From Amborella trichopoda (lineage: Eukaryota > Streptophyta > Magnoliopsida > Amborellales > Amborellaceae): a stretch of 64,000 bases of DNA. Numbering within the stretch: the stretch's first letter is position 1; each line of letters opens with the position of its first letter. Location: positions 1,516,046 through 1,580,045 of the forward strand of contig NW_006494943.1 in assembly GCF_000471905.2 (NCBI RefSeq), written 5' to 3'. A program made the translations under genes and the position numbers. Positions 58,901 through 64,000 of the stretch are shown piece after piece. The notes beneath the pieces were generated by a model. The model searched no databases. It was not told the origin of the DNA and saw only the letters and a program-made list of their open reading frames with translations.

Positions 58901-61900
58901 ATTTACACCGTCCATTTTCAAGATTTTCATATGTTTATAGATCTATTTGATTTTAATCATTTTTGAAATTTAAAATTTTATAATTAGATATAAAAATAGA
59001 TTTTGAGATAATCTTAAGACCATTTTATATCAAAATTATATACCACGAGAAAATTTGAAGGTGCACCTTACCTCTACAGTTTATATAAGGTGGACACCTT
59101 ACAATGTAGAATTAAAGTGCACTTCAAAAATCCTTCAAAAAATTATTGTTTTGATGTTCAAAAAACATCTAATTGATCATCTGGACATCAGGATGTATGT
59201 ATATGGACCAAAACAGAGATTTTAAGTCATAAAAATAGTCTTCTTTGCAACACATTATTTAAATCGTCCGTTTTCAAGAATTTCATATATTTAAAGGTCT
59301 ATTTCATTTGAATCATTGTTAAAGTTTAAAATTATATAATTAAAAATAAAAATAGATTCTAACCCATCCTAAGAATCTTCCACACCAAAATTGTATCTCA
59401 TTACAAAGTTAGAAGGTGCACCTTTCTTTAAGGCTTCCAACTTTATACAAAACATACCCTAGTATTAAAAAAGACTTAAATTAACTTCCAACAGCAATTA
59501 AGGGGATCAAAAGATATCATTTATCATTGCCTGCTAAAACTTTTTGTAGTTCATTTTATTGAAGTACCTCTTTTAAAAAGTCAATAATTTCCAAATTACC
59601 CCAATTCAATGTGGCGGATCTTGAACAACGAGAGGTAGTATGATGATTTGTGGCGGATCTTGAACAACAGAGGTAGTATGATGATTTTGATGGCTTATCA
59701 AACCAAATTACGAGATCATCCTTGATTGTTGATGGTGGGAACATGGAGCTATCAAATTACAAAATAATAATGATATAATATTGTTTACCCTGAACAATAA
59801 GTGGTATTTTGATTATTTTAAAGTTTTATTTTCATCATAAACAACCAATACGATTTTTGTGATTCAGGTTTGGTCATTGATCTAAATTACCAAAATGCCC
59901 TACTTATTTTGGATTTTCAATGCTAGTCATTTGAGAACTTTTAAAAATGAGATTTAAAAGTGATCTTGCAATAAATAGAACCTTTTAATGATTCTGCAAG
60001 GTAAACCAATTGATGATGTTTTCCTTCTTCTTCTTTTTTCTTTAGCGTCTGTCCGTATCATTTGCCTCTCCACGGTCTTTTGTTTCAATCAATTTTTTTT
60101 TAAAAAAATGGTATTTTATTTAAGGGATAATCTATAAATAGACCATTTTTTTTTGCTACATGGAAGCTACAATCATTCTTGTCCTTTAAATTTTAAAATG
60201 ACTTATTGTAAGAATGTCATTAAATAGATACAAAATTCTACAAAAAAAAAATTCTTGGACTTCATGACTCACCCTAAACCATCCAATTTGACATTTAATG
60301 AGTGGGAATAATTGTTAAAAGCATGTACAAAAGATAAAGGGAAATTTATATAGAGTCAAGTTCTAAACAACCAAATTTGAGCCTACCGCAAAAATTTCAC
60401 TAAAAAATGTTGTTTTGATGCTCATTTATCGACAAATCGATAACCTCGACATTCAGATGCATGGACAAGAGAAAAAAATGGATTTTAAGTTATGGAAATA
60501 GTGTACTTTGTAATACATTTTTGGACCGTCAATTTTCAATATTTTCAAGTTTTTATAGATCTGTCGATCTATACTATTTTTGAAGCTTCAAACTTTATAA
60601 ATAAATATAAAAAATTATTTTAAGACTATCACAAAGATTTCTAATATTGAAATAATATTCATCGACACTATTTGAAGGTAGGCTCTAATTTGATTGTTCA
60701 GAGCCTAGGCTCTATACAAATGCACCTAAAGATAACTGGTCTCTTTGTAGACAATTCTTTTATTTAATCCTTTACATCTAACTCAAACCTAAAAGAAATT
60801 TCTAGCGGTTCCTACCATCTGAGTTCGGCATAGACCCAGCCCGAATGGCTCACGCACTCGAACCAGGCCGAGTGACCTTTGATGACAAGATGGTTGTCCG
60901 AAAGGCAATAGAGGAGGCTGGGATTCTCCATACCTATGTCTCGGCTAACTGCTTCGCCGGTTATTTTGTGGGAGGTTTGTGCGAGCCCGGCAGGATCACG
61001 CCCGCTCGAGACAAGGTTTGCATGTTTGGAGATGGAGCCATCAAAGGTGAGACGCTTTCTTGCTCAAATATTTTCTTTGAGCTTGAATAAGGGATGGTAC
61101 ACTATGACTCATATGATCATGATTGTAGGATGGTTGTAGGGCTCATCACCATCCAATCAATGTTTGATGGTGGTGGAGAGTGGGCATATATCAGTCCCCC
61201 TAATCACCATCGAAGCGTTGAATGTTTGGTGGTAATCCCTATGACCATATTGCTCTCACGATCATATGGATCGTAGTATCCTTCAAATATAAGAAAATGA
61301 CGAAATCTCCCCTAATTTCTGCTCTTGTTTGTGTGATTGTGAATGTGTATGAGAGAGAGTGATGCAATTTTTGTATCTCATGGGAACAAAATACTCTCCA
61401 AAACTTAAGAATTTTAAACATCTAGAGAAAAAAAAAAGTATGAGAAAATGCTCAAAACTTTTGCTCGTTTCTTGCTCTGGATACGTAGCCGTCTTTGTGG
61501 ATGAGGAAGATATCGGAACATACATAATCAAGGCAATAGATGACCCTCGGACCCTCAACAAGACATTGTACATCAGGCCACTAGAAAACATCCTCTCACA
61601 AAGGGAGTTAGTGGAGATATGGGAGAGCCTCCTCGAAAAAGTGCTTCAAAAATCCCAACTGTCTGAACAAGATTTTCTTAACTCCATGAAAGGTACTAAA
61701 GTCATACATGTTTTCACTTGGCTCTCTCTCTCTCTCTCTCCTTTTGCCTTCACAAAACCAAAATAATATGTTTGGATTGTGAATTGTAAAAGTATGAAAA
61801 AAGTTCATTTGCTTTTAGTACAAAAAAGTCATAATTATTTTTGTCTATTAAACTTTATATTGGGTAGTTATTAGTGGGTTATTGACGGGACTCAAAGCTA

Positions 61901-62175
61901 AAAAAAAATCTCGACACACTCTAAGCTATTTAATTTGACATCTAATAGCTAATAATAATGATATACAATCCCAAATGAATTAATATAGTCTTTTTTATTT
62001 GCTACTACCAGATGTGAATATTGTACAACAAATAGGCCTTGGGCACTATTACCAGGTTTTCTATGAAGGTTGTTTGACTAATTTTGAGATTGGAGGCCAA
62101 GGCGTAGAGGCATCACAATTGTATCCAGAGGTCAATTACACCCGCGTGCGAGACTATCTCAAGCAATATCTTTAG
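55964..62175 (+). CDS. PLR: Pinoresinol-lariciresinol reductase, four exons
   Basis: Exons: 55964-56293, 60806-61046, 61489-61692 and 62012-62175. Every junction is GT-AG and the phases (0, 1, 1) fit, giving 312 residues, the normal PLR length. It is an NADPH-dependent enzyme of the PCBER/PLR/isoflavone-reductase group, reducing pinoresinol to lariciresinol and on to secoisolariciresinol. Seen: VVGGTGYIG (8-16) for NADPH, Arg35 in the phosphate-binding loop, AVKLVDVVISAISGVHFRSH, RFLPSEFG (111-118), the catalytic Lys at 138 exactly as in characterised PLRs, SANCFAGYFVGGLCEPG (PLR-like; PCBERs usually have a different run here), DPRTLNKTLYI and the C-terminal LYPEVNYTRVRDYL. No signal peptide, so cytosolic. 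Odd: the loop after the cofactor strand reads LQRLE where LHRPE is usual, and intron 1 is 4.5 kb and full of MITEs. Stereospecificity and whether it performs one or both steps cannot be told. No defect was found. Confidence 0.93.
56560..56890. mobile_element. MITE family 1, copy i, degenerate (PLR intron 1)
   Basis: Core phrases are still readable (AAATTTGAAGCTCAAAAAGT, GCCAAGATGATCGATTTGAC) but the ends are lost. A TA microsatellite interrupts it near 56788. Confidence 0.5.
57001..57180. repeat. ~55-base tandem repeat, three copies (PLR intron 1)
   Basis: GCATTTAGATCTCATTTTTT, ACATTTAGATCTCAATTTTT and GCGTTTAAATCTCAATTTTT head successive units, each with GGCGRTCTAATRTTTCTAA-like sequence. 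Confidence 0.8.
57181..58731. other. PLR intron 1, unique or unassigned part
   Basis: No open frame of significance; 58049-58369 minus is an AT-rich fortuitous frame. GGGCTGGGCCGGGTTGGGCTG at about 57739 is a small G-rich patch. Confidence 0.5.
58732..59098. mobile_element. MITE family 1, copy j (PLR intron 1)
   Basis: Left: GTTTATATACC...GATGCACCTCAAAAATC; right: GAAGGTGCACCTTACC and TTTATATAAGG. The core has ATCATCTTGACATCGAGATG. It belongs to the AAGGTGCACCTT-ended subgroup. Confidence 0.75.
59085..59460. mobile_element. MITE family 1, copy k (PLR intron 1)
   Basis: It abuts or overlaps copy j. Left TTATATAAGGTGGACACCTT; right GAAGGTGCACCTTTC and ACTTTATACAAAAC. The core has ATCATCTGGACATCAGGATG. 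Confidence 0.75.
59611..59688. repeat. 39-base tandem duplication (PLR intron 1)
   Basis: GTGGCGGATCTTGAACAAC at 59611 and 59650, each followed by AGAGGTAGTATGATGATTT. Confidence 0.9.
60135..60330. mobile_element. MITE family 2 copy (PLR intron 1)
   Basis: AAACCATCCAATTTGACATT and TAATGAGTGGGAATAATTGT match 10908-10950. ATAAATAGACCA at the left stands where the terminal repeat should be. Confidence 0.5.
60345..60730. mobile_element. MITE family 1, copy l (PLR intron 1)
   Basis: A nearly full copy of the GAGCCTAGGCTC subgroup: left TTATATAGAGTCAAGTTCTA, right TAGGCTCTAATTTGATTGTT and GAGCCTAGGCTCTATACAAA. It ends about 75 bases before PLR exon 2. Confidence 0.85.
61790..61985. mobile_element. 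MITE family 2-like sequence (PLR intron 3)
   Basis: GACTCAAAGCTAAAAAAAAA and TTTAATTTGACATCTAATAG match the copies at 10775 and 60285. It fills most of the 319-base third intron. Confidence 0.45.
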
Positions 62176-63028
62176 TTGGCCCACAACCATAAATGGCGAC
62201 TTTATATCATTATCATCATCCCAAGTCTTATTTCAACTAGCTGAAGTCGTCTACATAAATCATATTGTCTTGTTATGCTCTATAAACATAGTATAATGTA
62301 TTCTACGTAAGTTGGACGTTTCATGGTGATACATATGGTTTGCATGCCTTTATGTGATTTCACATAAAACTCCATAGTCTTGATGTTTCTTTAATCAGTG
62401 ATAAAGATTGGAGTACCACTTCCATGCCTCTCTCTCTCTCTCCAATGATCTCTCTCTCCAAATCTATAGAATATAACTGATTTCATGCAATAGTTGTATC
62501 ATAATATAATACAATCATTCTTCTAGAAAATCATGTTTGTGGTATTTGTATGATTCAAAATTTTGTGCACACACTCTCTTCATCTCAATAATCAATCAAA
62601 AAAATAATAATTTGCACCCTATATATATGGTCAAATTGAGTCCTCTCCAACAACAAATCTAGATCGTCCATTTGATGAAGTTCAAAATCTAAGCTTTTAT
62701 GAACTCAAAATCTTTTTCTTTTTTTTAATATTATTAATCTAATGATAATAAAATTATCTAAAATATTTAGAAAGAAAAAAGATCATTCTAAATGATAGAT
62801 CTAATCATCTTACCAAAATAAATTTCCTACGTTAATTGGGCTAAAAAAATACTTTCTAGATTGCATTTTTAAATTTTTCTTTTTTGTTATTGTTCATTAG
62901 AATGAAAAGACTGTATATTTTAAATTTTGGATTAAACAAATAGCTCTAACATAGTTTTTAAAGGTTGTTGCATCATATTACTATACAATTGTTGCATGAA
63001 ATCACTGCTCTATCATATATAGTTTGGG
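62176..63028. other. 3' flank of PLR, no gene seen
   Basis: AT-rich with a (CT)n tract at about 62430-62457. GTTGCATCATATTACTATACAATTG near 62965 recalls TGCAATAGTTGTATCATAATATAAT near 62490 in reverse. The transcript end was not identified. Confidence 0.5.
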
Positions 63029-63235
63029 AAAGTATCATTTACGTTTGATACAAGGTGGTCATATTAATATTGACCATTGGATGTGAAATTGGTGGCAGCA
63101 ATTATTCTATTGATCAAGCTCAAACTGCAAAAGGAATTTTCTCGAAGTGTATGACACATCCAAGCTATCAAATTTCACATGGTGGTAAGGATTTGTGACC
63201 ACCTTGTATTAAAGGTAAACGGTCTCATTGTATAC
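63029..63235. mobile_element. MITE family 2, best copy
   Basis: Left TACGTTTGATACAAGGTGGT and right ACCACCTTGTATTAAAGGTA are inverted repeats, and the inner GGATGTGAAATT / AATTTCACATGG also pair. About 205 bases, no coding capacity. Confidence 0.75.
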
Positions 63236-63242
63236 AATCCCA

Positions 63243-63470
63243 TATAGTTATATAAGGTTGACACCTTAAATTGTGAAATTAGGTTGTACATCAAAAATCT
63301 ATTGGAAAATACTATTGTGACATTAGAATGCCATCTCTAGTTGATCACAAGATCGAGATGTATGGATATGGGGAAAAAAAAAAAAGATTTTAAGCCCCAA
63401 AAAAAGTATATCTTGTAATATATTATCTAAAAGGTACGATTTGTATAGAGCCTACGCTCTAAACCAATAG
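63243..63470. mobile_element. MITE family 1, copy m, truncated and joined to a second fragment
   Basis: The left half (TATATAAGGTTGACACCTTA, ATCACAAGATCGAGATGTAT) is followed at 63433 by the terminal motif TTGTATAGAGCCTACGCTCT of the other subgroup, with the middle missing. Confidence 0.6.
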
Positions 63471-63670
63471 TTTAAAAAATGGATCGGTGCCCCGGATTGG
63501 ACACCCTAAAACCCATCCGGATCAGTGAATTGACATTTCGAATCGAGAATTGGTCAAATCGATCAGATTTAGCCTTAAAAAATATCCAAAAACATTATTT
63601 AAAATCATTATAAAATGTTGCTTTTTAGAAATCCAATGAGAAATTGAGGTAATAGATTAAGAAATGCATC

Positions 63671-64000
63671 GTTCACGTGGTTTGTTGATGGTGTAACGAT
63701 ACCAAAAATGCCGAGGGAGAAAGAAAATCCGGATTGATGGTGTAACGACCAAAAATTCCAAAAGGGAAAGAAAATCTGGATTTAAGAGAAAAAACTCCCA
63801 GTTTGGCATGGTAATCACTGATTGTGCTCCGTTCACGTGGTTTGTTGATGGTGTAACGATACCAAAAATGCCGACGAGGAAAGAAAATACAGATTGATGG
63901 TGTAACGACCAAAAATTCTGAAGGGGAAAGAAAATCCAGATTTAAAAGAAAAAATACCTAGTTTGGTGCGATAATCACCGATTGTGCTCCGTTCACGTGG
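63671..64000. repeat. 160-base tandem repeat reaching the window end
   Basis: GTTCACGTGGTTTGTTGATG begins at 63671 and 63831, and GTTCACGTGG again at 63991. The units differ at a modest number of positions. Each unit holds an internal echo (GATTGATGGTGTAACGACC). The array continues beyond the window. Confidence 0.95.

Larger units (their letters stand above)
56294..60805 (+). other. PLR intron 1 (4512 bases)
   Basis: GTAGGC donor, TTTCTAG acceptor. It contains at least four family-1 MITE copies, one family-2 MITE, a 55-base tandem repeat and a 39-base duplication. No further exon was seen. Confidence 0.85.

Noticed and set aside
61359-61766. 135-codon open frame running through PLR exon 3 into both flanking introns
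   Set aside because: The family alignment and splice sites place only 61489-61692 in the transcript; the rest is intron.

Overview
This is nuclear DNA of a flowering plant. The window is AT-rich, its genes have GT-AG introns, it is full of plant-type LTR retrotransposons, a Mutator-like transposon and MITEs, and its two intact genes belong to plant families: a pinoresinol-lariciresinol reductase (PLR) and a plant SDR110C short-chain dehydrogenase. The species cannot be fixed from the sequence. Two runs of N (4765-4891 and 35456-35475) mark assembly gaps. No prokaryotic, organellar, rRNA, tRNA or CRISPR feature was seen.

Layout. 1-6379: a dead minus-strand Ty3/gypsy element of the Tat type (protease plus G-patch, RT, two RNase H domains, integrase zinc domain) with its 5' LTR. 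It sits inside the first unit of 6380-9707, a chain of LTR, gag-only interior, LTR, gag-only interior, LTR. 9708-13764: MITEs, an exon-like fragment and LTR-like debris. 13770-15485: a complete non-autonomous (TRIM/LARD-like) element with a 5-bp target duplication. 17604-23267: a decayed minus-strand Ty1/copia element, with a plus-strand relic of the same family at its left end. 27800-29419: the SDR gene (two exons, 297 residues). 29640-33965: a run of MITEs and a SINE-like insertion with a 14-bp target duplication. 34385-38465: a 1-kb segmental duplication around a gap and a terminal-inverted-repeat element filled by a CT-rich minisatellite. 38930-44809: a whole Mutator-like element with a decayed transposase and a near-perfect 9-bp target duplication. 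45237-51000: LTR-like and copia remnants, a possible pararetrovirus-like scrap and the 3' end of a LINE. 55883-62175: the PLR gene (four exons, 312 residues, first intron 4.5 kb). 63671-64000: the start of a 160-bp tandem repeat.

How the genes might work together. PLR reduces pinoresinol to lariciresinol and then to secoisolariciresinol. The next lignan enzyme, secoisolariciresinol dehydrogenase, is an SDR110C protein, the same family as the SDR lying 26.5 kb upstream on the same strand. However, the SDR's C-terminus looks like the conserved SDR2/SDR3 subgroup rather than a proven secoisolariciresinol dehydrogenase, so the pairing is a lead and not a demonstrated cluster. Everything else is repeat DNA. 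At least a dozen copies or fragments of one ~380-bp MITE family lie around and inside the two genes, chiefly in the 3' flank of the SDR and in PLR intron 1.
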